Source of the DNA: Mariniphaga sp.
Lineage (GTDB): Bacteria > Bacteroidota > Bacteroidia > Bacteroidales > Prolixibacteraceae
Length of the DNA stretch: 64,000 nt
Assembly: GCA_024636975.1 (NCBI GenBank)
Contig: JAGXGA010000028.1
Location: 1 to 64,000, forward strand
Direction of reading: 5' to 3'
Shown here: positions 8,307 to 17,063 of the stretch, one piece after another
Layout of the letters: each line of letters begins with the position of its first letter
Position numbering within the stretch: position 1 is the first letter of the stretch
Translations under genes and position numbers: made by a program
The notes under the pieces: generated by a model
The model's input: the letters and a program-made list of their open reading frames with translations, nothing else
Databases searched by the model: none
What the model was told of the DNA's origin: nothing

Positions 8307-9686
8307 ATGAACAGGAACAGGTTTTATATAATTGCTGTGACCTTTGTCGCTACACTTGGAGGATTGTTGTTTGGCTACGATACGGCAGTCATTTCAGGAG
8401 CTGAAAAATCAATTCAAAGCTACCTCATAGAAAGCCAGGGACTCAGCACCCTGATTCATGGTCTCACCATTTCGAGCGCTCTTATCGGGTGCATCATTGG
8501 TGGATTATTATCCGGGATCATTGCATCAGCCTTTGGTCGGAAAAAAGCACTGATGGTTGCAGCTTTTTTGTTTTTCTTATCAGCAATGGGTTCAGGATAT
8601 CCTGAATTCCTGTTCTTTGAGAGGGGCAACCCCACCATCGGGTTGCTGCTGATGTTTAACTTCTATCGTTTAATCGGAGGCATTGGCGTAGGCCTTGCTT
8701 CAGCAGTTTGCCCCATGTACATCGGAGAGATAGCTCCGGCCAACATCAGGGGGAGCCTGGTATCGGTAAACCAGTTTGCCATCATCTTTGGTATGTTGGT
8801 GGTCTATTTTGTCAACTGGGGCATAGCCAGCGGCCAGTCGCTCGAATGGATCAACACAATCGGATGGCGCCGTATGTTCCTGTCGGAAACCATTCCCGCC
8901 GCATTATTTGGTATCCTGCTGTTTTTTGTTCCCGAAACGCCTCGGTACCTGTCGCTAACCAACCGTGATGAGGAAGCTTTTAAAATATTGACCCGCATCA
9001 ACGGAGCGGCAAGGGCAAAACTTATCATGGATGAAATCAAGGGCAGCATTAGTCACCATAAGTCGGCCAAACTGATGTCGTTTGGGAAAAAGGTAATCTT
9101 CATTGGTATTTTGCTGTCGGTATTCCAGCAGTTTGTGGGAATCAATGTAGCCCTGTATTATGCCCCGCGTATTTTCGAAAGTATGGGTGCAGCAAAGGAT
9201 GCATCGCTTATGCAGACGGTAATTATGGGCCTCGTGAACGTTATCTTTACAGTGGTGGCTATCTTCACTGTTGACAAATGGGGGCGTAAACCATTACTTA
9301 TTGTTGGTTCAGCCGGTATGGCCATAGGCATGTTTGCCATTTCGGCGCTGGCTTTTATGCAAATCATCGGCATCGGTACCCTGGTTTTCATCATCATCTA
9401 CACCGCTTCATTTATGATGTCGTGGGGTCCGATAACCTGGGTGCTCATTTCCGAAATATTCCCCAATAAAATCAGAGGTAAAGCCGTTGCAGTGGCCGTT
9501 GCAGCACAATGGGCTGCCAACTACTTCATTTCATCTACGTACCCCGCCATGATGGAATTCAGCGGAGGATTTACCTATGGCTTCTATGGACTGATGAGTG
9601 TATTGTCCCTTATTTTTGTATGGAAGATTGTACCGGAAACAAAAGGAAAGACGCTCGAAGAGATGGAAGGGCTGTGGGAGAAATAA
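8307..9686 (+). CDS. xylE: D-xylose:proton symporter, sugar porter MFS family
   Basis: A 459-residue 12-helix sugar porter. Signature motifs are all present: GGLLFGYDTAVISGAE in helix 1, RLIGGIGVGLASAVCPMYIGEIAPANIRG in the middle of the N-terminal half, PETPRYL at the central loop, QQFVGINVALYYAPRIF in helix 7, DKWGRKPLL between helices 8 and 9, and PETKGKTLEEME at the C terminus. Xylose specificity is inferred from the operon with xylB and xylA; the QQ and GIN positions in helix 7 are those that contact the sugar in XylE. It would couple xylose import to the proton gradient in the inner membrane. Confidence 0.9.
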   Translation: MNRNRFYIIAVTFVATLGGLLFGYDTAVISGAEKSIQSYLIESQGLSTLIHGLTISSALIGCIIGGLLSGIIASAFGRKKALMVAAFLFFLSAMGSGYPEFLFFERGNPTIGLLLMFNFYRLIGGIGVGLASAVCPMYIGEIAPANIRGSLVSVNQFAIIFGMLVVYFVNWGIASGQSLEWINTIGWRRMFLSETIPAALFGILLFFVPETPRYLSLTNRDEEAFKILTRINGAARAKLIMDEIKGSISHHKSAKLMSFGKKVIFIGILLSVFQQFVGINVALYYAPRIFESMGAAKDASLMQTVIMGLVNVIFTVVAIFTVDKWGRKPLLIVGSAGMAIGMFAISALAFMQIIGIGTLVFIIIYTASFMMSWGPITWVLISEIFPNKIRGKAVAVAVAAQWAANYFISSTYPAMMEFSGGFTYGFYGLMSVLSLIFVWKIVPETKGKTLEEMEGLWEK

Positions 9687-9730
9687 ATCCAGAAGACACA
9701 AGATTTGTAGACCCAGATATCAAGACAAAG

Positions 9731-9782
9731 AGGATTCCATCTGTATATGTTGTTGCAAACACGGATGGAATCCTTAATTTTT
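9731..9782 (+). terminator. Terminator of the xylose operon
   Basis: AGGATTCCATC (9731-9741) pairs with GATGGAATCCT (9764-9774) over 11 bp, followed by TAATTTTT (9775-9782). The loop is long (22 bases). It lies about 45 bases after the symporter stop codon. The rest of the stretch up to 9979 shows no gene. Confidence 0.65.
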
Positions 9783-9954
9783 AAGAGCACCTAAAATTCA
9801 AGAGGCTAAAGGCCAGGCAAGCGAGATTCGGAGGGCAGTCATGAAAAACCTCCTGAAAAGATTGAATTTCTATTTAATCCTTTAAGCTGCATTCCAGGTT
9901 TTTGAAACTTTTGGTGTTATTCCAGGCACAAATAACAGATATAATAACATTCCG

Positions 9955-9962
9955 TATATTTG
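9955..9962 (+). promoter_or_regulatory. Predicted -7 box of the epimerase-like gene
   Basis: TATATTTG fits TAnnTTTG and would start transcription around 9969, just before the ATG at 9980. I see no good -33 box. Its position argues against a start codon at 9902. Confidence 0.35.
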
Positions 9963-9979
9963 TTGAAAGAGAAATTATA

Positions 9980-11017
9980 ATGAAAGATTATCCTGAAAAA
10001 ATATTGAATGAAGAACAACTTGAAGAATTGTTGTCCAGGCCATCAAATGAAACCATTGAACTGTTCCGGCAGTTGGATGGTGATATTGTTTTTCTTGGGA
10101 TAGCCGGAAAAATAGGGCCTTCGCTGGCCCATATGGCCAAACGTGCCTGTGAAAATGCCGGGGTGAATAAGAAAATCTTTGGGGTTTCACGGTTCCGGTC
10201 AACAGAGGAAAAAGAATTAATTGAAAGTTTTGGCATAGAAACCATTCAGGGAGATTTACTGGATTGGGAATTCCTAAATAGTCTCCCAAAAGTAAAAAAT
10301 GTGTTCTTTTTGGCAGGAATGAAATTTGGCTCCGAAGATAACCTTTCACTCACCTGGGCAATGAATACGTATCTGCCTGCCCGGGTAGCCGATTATTATA
10401 AAGCATCGCATATTGTTGCTTATTCCACCGGTTGTGTTTATCCGCTAGTTCCTGTAGAATCGGGCGGTTCAGTGGAAACCGATATGCCACAGCCTGTTGG
10501 GGAATATGCCCAATCATGTTTGGGGCGCGAGCGGATGTTTGAATATGGCAGTCACACAAACAATACTCCCGTTGCACTCATTCGATTGAATTATGCAGTG
10601 GAACCACGTTATGGCGTGCTTGTTGATATTGCCACCAAGGTAAAAAACAATGAACCGGTTGATTTGGCCATGGGCTACTTTAATGTTATTTGGCAGGGCG
10701 ATGCAAACGATGTGGTGCTGCGGTCGCTGGGGCATACAGCCAGTCCGGCGCTGGCGCTCAATATTTCAGGGCCTGAAATCCTGTCGGTACGGGAAGTGGC
10801 AAAGGATTTTGGGAAACTTTTTGGAGTAGAGCCAAAGCTGGTTGGAGAAGAAGCCAAAACTGCACTGCTTAGTAATTCGGAATTAGCATACAATTTGTTT
10901 GGTAAGCCGAAAGTGCCCATCAACCAGGTTATTAAATGGATTGCACATTGGTTAAAAGAAGAAAAAAAGATTTTGGGAAAACCAACTCATTATGAAGTCA
11001 GGGACGGAAAATATTAG
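9980..11017 (+). CDS. NAD-dependent epimerase/dehydratase-like protein lacking the YxxxK lysine
   Basis: A 345-residue extended short-chain dehydrogenase-type protein. The Rossmann loop is at residues 40-46 (GIAGKIG), and a later strand reads IVAYSTGCVYP. In the catalytic helix the usual YxxxK appears as YAQSC (Y176, C180), so the lysine that normally activates the tyrosine is replaced by cysteine. The enzyme may be redirected or may be inactive. I start it at ATG 9980; a TTG at 9902 would add 26 residues with no family similarity and lies upstream of the predicted promoter. It is followed by a DapA-like aldolase gene, an arrangement that suggests a joint role in breakdown of a sugar acid or amino sugar (inference). 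Confidence 0.75.
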   Translation: MKDYPEKILNEEQLEELLSRPSNETIELFRQLDGDIVFLGIAGKIGPSLAHMAKRACENAGVNKKIFGVSRFRSTEEKELIESFGIETIQGDLLDWEFLNSLPKVKNVFFLAGMKFGSEDNLSLTWAMNTYLPARVADYYKASHIVAYSTGCVYPLVPVESGGSVETDMPQPVGEYAQSCLGRERMFEYGSHTNNTPVALIRLNYAVEPRYGVLVDIATKVKNNEPVDLAMGYFNVIWQGDANDVVLRSLGHTASPALALNISGPEILSVREVAKDFGKLFGVEPKLVGEEAKTALLSNSELAYNLFGKPKVPINQVIKWIAHWLKEEKKILGKPTHYEVRDGKY

Positions 11018-11176
11018 CCCCTGCCACTGGACTTTGAAGTATAGCAACTTAGAAAACAATAGCTGGTTTTAAATGAGATAAAATGAGTATGGTCTGACAA
11101 ACTCAAAAGTTACGGACATGAATTATTTGATATAAAATCATGAGTAACCAATACATTAAACACAACTATTATTTAG

Positions 11177-12244
11177 ATGAAGAATAAAGAATTACCCAAA
11201 GATGTTTTAAGCACATTTCAAAAAGGGGTGGTCATCCCGGCACTTCCGCTTGCATTGAATAAAAACCGGCATCTGGATGTGCGCCGGCAGCGTGCCCTGA
11301 TGCGTTACTACCTCGATGCCGGGGCAGGTGGAGTGGCTGTTGCCGTTCATACTACCCAGTTTGAAATCCGTTTGCCGGAATATAATTTGTATGAACCGGT
11401 ATTGCAGATCGCCAAAGAAGAATTTGACCATTTTGCCCAGATTAACAAGAGGCCAATTTTCAGGGTGGCGGGTGTTATTGGAAAAACAACACAAGCTGTT
11501 AATGAAGCCAGACTGGCACTGGAGAAAGGTTTTCATGCGGTTCTGCTTAGTGTTGCAGCTTTCAAAAATGCTTCGAACCACGAGATACTGGAACATTGCA
11601 AAGCCGTAGCAGAAGTAATTCCGGTAATCGGGTTTTACTTGCAGCCGGCTGTAGGAGGGCGAAAACTTGATTTTGATTTTTGGCGTGATTTTGCCCGAAT
11701 CGAAAATGTAATTGCAATTAAAATGGCGCCGTTTAACCGTTACCAAACATTTGATGTTGTGCGTGGCGTGGTGGAGTCAGGACGTTCTGATGAAATTACA
11801 TTATACACTGGTAACGATGATAATATACTGGTCGATTTATTGTCGGAGTACCCAATTGTTGTAAACGGGATAACAGTTAAAAAACGGATTGTCGGCGGTT
11901 TGCTTGGACATTGGGCGGTTTGGACACGTTCGGCAGTTAAACTACTGGAGGAAGTTCATGATGGCCGGTTTAACAGCGCAACCCAATTAGCACTGGCACG
12001 TGCCATTCAAATTACCGACAGCAACGCTGCCTTTTTTGACTCGGCTAACAATTTTGCAGGTTGTATTACAGGACTTCACGAAGTTCTGAGGCGCCAGGGT
12101 TTGCTGGAAGGTTTATGGACTTTAAACAAACATGAAACTCTTTCACCCGGTCAGCTTGAAGAAATAAACCGGGTTTATGCAGCGTACCCTCACTTAAACG
12201 ATGATGCTTTTGTTGCTGAAAACCGGGATAAATGGTTATCGTAA
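11177..12244 (+). CDS. DapA-like (dihydrodipicolinate synthase family) aldolase/lyase
   Basis: A 355-residue class I aldolase of the DHDPS/N-acetylneuraminate lyase superfamily. The Schiff-base lysine is in IAIKMAPFNRYQ and the catalytic tyrosine in VIGFYLQPAVGG; the usual GGVAVAVHTTQF stretch takes the place of the GTTGE motif for substrate carboxylate binding. It is 50-60 residues longer than ordinary DapA, with an extended C terminus, and the missing GTTGE speaks against lysine biosynthesis. Such proteins cleave or form 2-keto-3-deoxy sugar acids or similar keto acids. It follows the epimerase-like gene by 159 bases on the same strand. Confidence 0.75.
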   Translation: MKNKELPKDVLSTFQKGVVIPALPLALNKNRHLDVRRQRALMRYYLDAGAGGVAVAVHTTQFEIRLPEYNLYEPVLQIAKEEFDHFAQINKRPIFRVAGVIGKTTQAVNEARLALEKGFHAVLLSVAAFKNASNHEILEHCKAVAEVIPVIGFYLQPAVGGRKLDFDFWRDFARIENVIAIKMAPFNRYQTFDVVRGVVESGRSDEITLYTGNDDNILVDLLSEYPIVVNGITVKKRIVGGLLGHWAVWTRSAVKLLEEVHDGRFNSATQLALARAIQITDSNAAFFDSANNFAGCITGLHEVLRRQGLLEGLWTLNKHETLSPGQLEEINRVYAAYPHLNDDAFVAENRDKWLS

Positions 12245-12274
12245 GAAAACTGATATTGCAGGCTTTGTGCCGGG

Positions 12275-12457
12275 CTATTCAGAAATGAATTCCCAATTCA
12301 ATATAACCTTGTCTCTGCTTTTCACAGCTTGATAAACTTCCTCCAATTCTTCTTCTGTCAATGCAATACATTTTTCGCAATAAACATGTTTGCCTGCATT
12401 AATTGCATCGACAGTTATCCGGGCATGGTGATGATCGGGTGTTGCAACCACAACAGC
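12275..12457 (-). pseudogene. Remnant of a Gfo/Idh/MocA oxidoreductase gene
   Basis: On the minus strand 60 sense codons and a stop code for a piece that reads AVVVATPDHHHARITVDAI, then NAGKHVYCEKCIALTEEEL. This is the very conserved centre of the Gfo/Idh/MocA Rossmann domain (TPDHxHA, GKHVYCEKP with P changed to C). A TAA codon in the same frame lies immediately before the alanine, and no start codon or Rossmann GxGxxG precedes it, so the N-terminal and C-terminal parts are gone. The surrounding 420-base gap (12245-12666) shows nothing else. It points to a gene lost from this cluster. Confidence 0.8.
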
Positions 12458-12666
12458 TTAATTTCTAATAATAGCAATCTATAATGAAAACATAAATTTC
12501 AGAGTGATTGCTATTGCAAATGATTATTCTGATGTTTTGTTTTAATACCTATATTTATATTTTTCAATACAACCACTATAATGGAAAATGAGCTTTGGGT
12601 GTTAAAACAATATATTTTGATTTACAATTTGTTAAGGCCATTAGAAACGAAAAAATAAAAAATTAA

Positions 12667-13869
12667 ATGAAAAATACACATGCCAAAAAACAGACTAAAA
12701 GGCAAGTTTCAGGAGGAAAAATAATTCGCTTATGTGTTTTGTTCATGATTGGAATTTTTTCCACAGCTATCGCTTTAGCGCAGGAAAAGATTGAAGCCGG
12801 CGATCCGTTAAATAATACGGAAATCCCTAACTTTTATAAATGCAAACTCAGCGATATTGAAAAGGAAATGGATTTAGTAAGCACAGGGCAGGTGAAGGTA
12901 ATTGCAATCTCTCCATCGGGTTTGCCGGTATATGCGGTTTATTACGGAGAAAAAGATAATTTACATTCACAGGCCAATTACAATTCCGCAGTTGCCGCAA
13001 GAAATCCGGTTTTTTTTGCGAAAAAAGACAGCAGTACAAAACCGGTGGTTTTTTTCCTCGGACCGGTTCACGGACAGGAGGCTGAAGGAATAGCAGGACT
13101 GGTGAATCTGATTCACATTGCTGAAACCGGCAAAGATTACCGGGGAAATGACTGGACTTCACTAAAAAATAAAATGGAGCAATGCCGGGTTATTATTGTA
13201 CCTTGCGGTAATCCGGATGGCCGCAAGCGTTGTCCATACGACAGCTTTGTAGGGCTTCCCACAAAAATAATGACGAAATACGGCCAGGGAACCCGCAAGG
13301 ACGGTACTTCCTGGGGGTGGCCAAAAGCAAAATCATTGCACCCTATGGAAGGCAATGTGGGCATTCTCGGGGCTTATTTTAATGATGAAGGCATTAATAT
13401 GATGCACGATGATTTTTTCTCGCCAATGGCTATGGAAACAAAAGCCATTCTGGAAGTTGCCCGCACCGAAGTGCCTGACATTACCGTTTCCCTTCACTCT
13501 CATGAAAATGTACCCCGGATTTTACCGGCAGCTTACGTTCCCTGGTTTATGAAAGAACGGATTGATCAGTTGATCCGGGACCTTAACAAACGATATATTG
13601 AAAAAGGATTGCCTCATGTACCGGCAGAATGGTTTGGCGAACCATCGGTGGAAGATAAAAGTTTTCCACCCCGAACGAGCTTTAACCTAATAAGCGCATT
13701 GCATCATGTTTCAGGAACCATGGCATTTACTTTTGAATGCAGCCACGGAACGGTAAACGAAGCAAAACCTGTTCCCATTGTCACCCATGCCGATATTCTT
13801 GATATACAGTTGAATTTGTATGATGAAATGCTGGAATATTTGCTGGCAAACCGGTTGTTGTGGGAATAG
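12667..13869 (+). CDS. Secreted M14 family zinc carboxypeptidase
   Basis: A 400-residue protein with an N-terminal hydrophobic stretch (about residues 22-38, ending in ALAQ) that looks like a signal peptide, so it is periplasmic or secreted. The zinc-binding motif HxxE appears in GPVHGQEAEG and the third ligand histidine in VSLHSHE; the substrate-binding GNPDGRKR motif and the C-terminal FTFECSHG, which holds the catalytic glutamate, are also present. It is therefore predicted to be an active metallocarboxypeptidase that trims peptides or peptidoglycan-like substrates. No partner gene is evident; the neighbours are decayed genes. Confidence 0.8.
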   Translation: MKNTHAKKQTKRQVSGGKIIRLCVLFMIGIFSTAIALAQEKIEAGDPLNNTEIPNFYKCKLSDIEKEMDLVSTGQVKVIAISPSGLPVYAVYYGEKDNLHSQANYNSAVAARNPVFFAKKDSSTKPVVFFLGPVHGQEAEGIAGLVNLIHIAETGKDYRGNDWTSLKNKMEQCRVIIVPCGNPDGRKRCPYDSFVGLPTKIMTKYGQGTRKDGTSWGWPKAKSLHPMEGNVGILGAYFNDEGINMMHDDFFSPMAMETKAILEVARTEVPDITVSLHSHENVPRILPAAYVPWFMKERIDQLIRDLNKRYIEKGLPHVPAEWFGEPSVEDKSFPPRTSFNLISALHHVSGTMAFTFECSHGTVNEAKPVPIVTHADILDIQLNLYDEMLEYLLANRLLWE

Positions 13870-14000
13870 TATCATGAATTTAAAAAGTTTGGGACACTCA
13901 TTTTTAAATAAAAATTCAATCCAATTAACAGTAACAAAATGATCTCAAATTTCCCCTCACTTTTTATAGTTTTGGGCAAACTCTGGACAACCTTGTCAAC

Positions 14001-14282
14001 GTGAAAACACAGGAAATTCATGATGTTCTGAACAACCCGGGCATTGGTTTCATTACTTTCCAAATGATCAACGGAGATAACCTTAAACCTAACCAGGATG
14101 TGGTTCGTGAAGTCAATCCAAAACAGTTAGATAATCCAATAGAAGTTAGGAAAAACATTAATTACCCGGAAACTTCGATTGCCTATTACAGGATTAACTG
14201 GAGTGTATTCGAACCGGAAAGGGGTAAAAGTAATTTCAGTTCGGATGAACCAATCAAACTGCTGTATGACGGGGAACATTAA
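14001..14282 (+). pseudogene. N-terminal remnant of a TIM-barrel glycoside-hydrolase-like protein
   Basis: The 93 residues contain NNPGIGFITFQ and YPETSIAYYRINWSVFEPERGK, which resemble the start of (beta/alpha)8 glycoside-hydrolase-like proteins of the type found with DUF4832, where the strand leads into WxxxEPExGxY. The reading frame ends after LLYDGEH, far short of the several hundred residues expected, and there is no signal peptide in frame. Sequence at 14311-14409 is open in another frame and ends FIGVSGNNTDSVFRGMK, perhaps the tail of the same gene. I read it as the leftover of an internally deleted gene. The GTG start is nominal. Confidence 0.5.
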
Positions 14283-14471
14283 GATTTTTTTGTAATCACA
14301 CATAATAATCGTTCAGCAGTTCAGGAACAGGCCAGTGGGTAACCCTGATTTTGCCTTTATTGGAGTTTCAGGGAATAACACTGATTCAGTTTTTCGGGGA
14401 ATGAAATAATTTATATTAAATATTATTATATTCAAGCTTCAAATCAACCTGGCAGTTTTGTAATGAGAAAT

Positions 14472-14479
14472 TATTTTTG
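14472..14479 (+). promoter_or_regulatory. Possible -7 box before the Gfo/Idh/MocA gene
   Basis: TATTTTTG fits TAnnTTTG and lies 32 bases before the ATG at 14512. A TTTG at 14457-14460 is too close to serve as a normal -33 element, so support is limited. Confidence 0.3.
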
Positions 14480-14511
14480 AAATGGATAGAACATTATAAA
14501 TTTATACAACA

Positions 14512-15858
14512 ATGGATAATAAATTAAAAGTACCGGGAAGGCGCCGGTTTATTGGCGATGCTGCAGCTTTGGGGTTAATGGGGGCAGTGGGGGCAGGATT
14601 AGTGCTTTCCTCATGCAAACCAAATAAACCTAAATATGAAGCGACTGTTTATCCTGAAAGAGCTCCCGACGGACCTGTTTTAAAAGCCGGCCTGATTGGC
14701 TGTGGTGGCAGGGGGACAGGGGCTGCGGTCAATTTCCTCAATGCAGGTCCAAACCTGCAAATAACAGCCCTTGCTGATGTTTTTCAGGACCGCATTGACC
14801 GGTGTAGGGAAACTATAAAGAAAAACAATAATGTTGATATTCCTGAAGATAACTGCTTCGTTGGATTTGATGCCTATCAGCACCTTATCGATTCCGGTGT
14901 AGATGTTATATTGGAAGCCTCGGCTACACATTTCCGTCCCAGGCATTTTAAGGCAGCTGTTCAGGCAAAGAAACATTGTTTTATTGAAAAACCTGCCGCA
15001 GTCGATCCGGTCGGGGTCAGATCAGTAATTGCTTCGGGCAAAATGGCGGAAGCAGCCGGATTAACAGTCGTTACCGGAACACAAAGAAGGCACCAGGCCG
15101 ATTATAACAAAACTTTCAGCATGGTTAAAAACGGTGCTATAGGCGACCTTGTTTCTGCCAATTGCTACTACAACAGAGGTGGGGCTGGTTATTTCACAAG
15201 ACAGGAAGGATGGAGCGACATGGAAGCAATGATAAGGAACAGGGCGAATTGGATCTGGTTGACAGGTGATAATGTTGTGAATTTACTTGTGCATAATATC
15301 GATTGTTTAAACTGGTTCTTTGAAAAACATCCGGTCAAAGCGTCCGGGTTTGGTGGGCGTTACCACCGGCCTACAGGTGATATGTACGATTTTTTTAGTG
15401 TTGATTTTGTTTTTGACGACGAAAAGCGTTTTCAGGGAATGTGCCGTGAAATGGATGGCTGCACCAACAATGTAAGTGATATAATTTTTGGGACCGATGG
15501 ATATACAAATTGTCAAAATAAGATTTTTGATTATGATGGCAATTTAATTTGGGAATTCGAATACCCACTTGGCGATGATGGTAATCCAACCAACAGGACC
15601 GCGATTTCGCCTTACGACCAGGAAATGATAAATTTCGTTACTGCAATTCGTGCAAATGAACCTGTTAACCAGGTGGAGCAATTGGCATACTCTACACTAA
15701 CCGGTATAATGGGGCGAGAATCGGCATATACCGGAAAAGAAGTGAGCTGGGATGAAATCATGAATTCTGATTTAAGGCTTGGCCCTGAAGAATATAATTG
15801 GGGACCTGTAAATATAGAACCCATTCCTCCTGTTCCCGGGAAAGAGCCAACAGCTTAA
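14512..15858 (+). CDS. Tat-exported Gfo/Idh/MocA family oxidoreductase
   Basis: A 448-residue NAD(P)-dependent oxidoreductase. The N terminus carries a twin-arginine signal (GRRRFIGDAAALG) followed by a lipobox-like LSSC, so the folded enzyme is probably exported and lipid-anchored. The Rossmann loop is GLIGCGGRGTG, followed by EASATHFRPRH and the family lysine motif HCFIEKPAAVDP. This subgroup, with GTQRRHQ and NWIWLTGDNVVNLLVHNID, is common in Bacteroidota and Planctomycetota and often acts on oxidised sugars or glycosides with bound NAD. A remnant of another Gfo/Idh/MocA gene lies 2 kb upstream. Confidence 0.85.
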   Translation: MDNKLKVPGRRRFIGDAAALGLMGAVGAGLVLSSCKPNKPKYEATVYPERAPDGPVLKAGLIGCGGRGTGAAVNFLNAGPNLQITALADVFQDRIDRCRETIKKNNNVDIPEDNCFVGFDAYQHLIDSGVDVILEASATHFRPRHFKAAVQAKKHCFIEKPAAVDPVGVRSVIASGKMAEAAGLTVVTGTQRRHQADYNKTFSMVKNGAIGDLVSANCYYNRGGAGYFTRQEGWSDMEAMIRNRANWIWLTGDNVVNLLVHNIDCLNWFFEKHPVKASGFGGRYHRPTGDMYDFFSVDFVFDDEKRFQGMCREMDGCTNNVSDIIFGTDGYTNCQNKIFDYDGNLIWEFEYPLGDDGNPTNRTAISPYDQEMINFVTAIRANEPVNQVEQLAYSTLTGIMGRESAYTGKEVSWDEIMNSDLRLGPEEYNWGPVNIEPIPPVPGKEPTA

Positions 15859-16143
15859 ATCAATAATTCCTACTTCAACCTATTTGAAATACTGACTGTT
15901 TTTCCCAAACCCCCGGGAAACATCCAGATTTTTCTTTTTTGCATCATTTTAGGCTCATCTGTCAGTGCAAAAATACCGTCGGTGAAAATTACCAGGCGCG
16001 AGTTCAATTTATTTAGCAACAGTTTCAGGAGGCCCGGGTAACAATGTCCGTAAATTTGAACTGGTGAAATTCCCGGGGCATGCCATCTAAAATTCTGGAA
16101 TAGAAAAGAAGTTAATTTCATTGTTTTCTTAGGGTGAGGGTAT

Positions 16144-16179
16144 AAAAAAAACCGCCCCGAATCTTGCAATCGGAGCGGT
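16144..16179 (-). terminator. Rho-independent terminator of the sodB operon
   Basis: On the minus strand ACCGCTCCG (16179 to 16171) pairs with CGGGGCGGT (16159 to 16151), with one G-U pair, and is followed by seven T (A-run 16144-16150). It lies just after the small winged-helix gene. The remaining stretch 15859-16143 holds no gene I can support. Confidence 0.85.
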
Positions 16180-16187
16180 GCTATTTT

Positions 16188-16367
16188 TTAATTTTGTTTT
16201 GGCTGCCAGTAACAAACCTTTGGCGATTCGATTCGGCCCTCGGTTTTTAGCTGCTTCATTGCCTTGTCGACCTCTGTCTTGTCGAGGCCTGAAGCTTCGG
16301 TAATTTCTGCTGTTTTCAGCGGGTTACCGGCACCTTTCATCGTGTCGAACACTTTTTCTACACTCAT
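16188..16367 (-). CDS. Mini winged-helix DNA-binding protein (59 residues) linked to sodB
   Basis: A short gene with a good ATG at 16367, 11 bases after the sodB stop codon, and a terminator right behind it. The 59 residues read as a single winged helix: MSVEKVFDTMKGAGNPLKTA (helix 1 and start of helix 2), EITEASGLDKTEVDKAMKQL (helix 2 and recognition helix), then KTEGRIESPKVCYWQPKQN (wing). It lacks any sensor domain but has one cysteine, C52, in the wing, in a SPKVCYW motif. It could be a redox-responsive or nucleoid-type regulator, or could modulate sodB; function unproven. The gene is confidently real by reading frame, spacing and terminator. Confidence 0.75.
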   Translation of the reverse strand: MSVEKVFDTMKGAGNPLKTAEITEASGLDKTEVDKAMKQLKTEGRIESPKVCYWQPKQN

Positions 16368-16378
16368 ATAGCTAAAGT

Positions 16379-16960
16379 TTATTCTGCAAACCGATCGGAA
16401 ATAACTTTCCAGTCAACAATTTTCCAGAAATCTTCAACGTATTTGGGCCGTGCATTTTGCTTGTCGAGGTAGTAGGCATGTTCCCACACATCGCAGGTAA
16501 GCAAAGGCTTTTTGCCATCGCGCAGTGGATTGACGGCATTGGAAGCCTGCACGATTTCAAGCTCATTGTTTTGATTTTTTACCAGCCATGCCCAGCCGGA
16601 ACCGAACAGGGTGGCGGCAGCTTTCGAGAATTCCTCTTTAAATGCCTCAAAAGAGCCAAATTTTTTAGTGATAGCCTCCTTAAGCTCACCCTGGGGCTCT
16701 TTTTGCCCGTTAGGGTTAAACTGGCTGAAATAAAAGGTGTGGTTCCATATCTGTGCCCCGTTGTTAAATATTCCGCCGTCGGCTTTTCTAATAATGTCTT
16801 CAAGCGAAGCATTTTCAAACTCAGTTCCTTTTATAAGGTCGTTTGTTTTTTCAACATACGTTTTGTGATGCTTACCATAGTGAAATTCAATGGTTTTTTC
16901 ACTAATGTAGGGTTCCAGTGCGTTTTTCGCATACGGTAATTCGGGTAAATTAAATGCCAT
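16379..16960 (-). CDS. sodB: Superoxide dismutase, Fe/Mn family
   Basis: The 193-residue protein is full length for bacterial Fe/Mn superoxide dismutase, which converts superoxide to hydrogen peroxide and oxygen in the cytoplasm. Metal ligands are recognisable in IEFHYGKHHKTYVE (first histidine), GAQIWNHTFYF (second) and LLTCDVWEHAYYLDKQN (Asp and His). The AQIWNHTFYF form is typical of iron or cambialistic enzymes such as those of Bacteroidales. It starts with ATG at 16960 and is the first gene of a two-gene operon with the mini winged-helix gene. Confidence 0.93.
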   Translation of the reverse strand: MAFNLPELPYAKNALEPYISEKTIEFHYGKHHKTYVEKTNDLIKGTEFENASLEDIIRKADGGIFNNGAQIWNHTFYFSQFNPNGQKEPQGELKEAITKKFGSFEAFKEEFSKAAATLFGSGWAWLVKNQNNELEIVQASNAVNPLRDGKKPLLTCDVWEHAYYLDKQNARPKYVEDFWKIVDWKVISDRFAE

Positions 16961-17063
16961 AATTTTTACAGTTTAAAGGGTGAATAATTGTTTTTAATTT
17001 TACAATAAAGTTAAAACAATTTGCCCTGAAAACAAAATAAAAGCCCACTGAATGCTATATCAT

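Noticed and set aside
9902-9979. TTG-started extension of the epimerase-like protein
   Set aside because: It lies upstream of the predicted promoter and has no similarity to the family.
15870-16121. Minus-strand frame of 83 codons (from ATG 16121) with a passable residue pattern (YPGLLKLLLNKL, IFTDGIFALTD)
   Set aside because: No family recognised, no ribosome-binding site or promoter, and the frame lies downstream of a strong minus-strand terminator. It might be another gene remnant, but I cannot support it.
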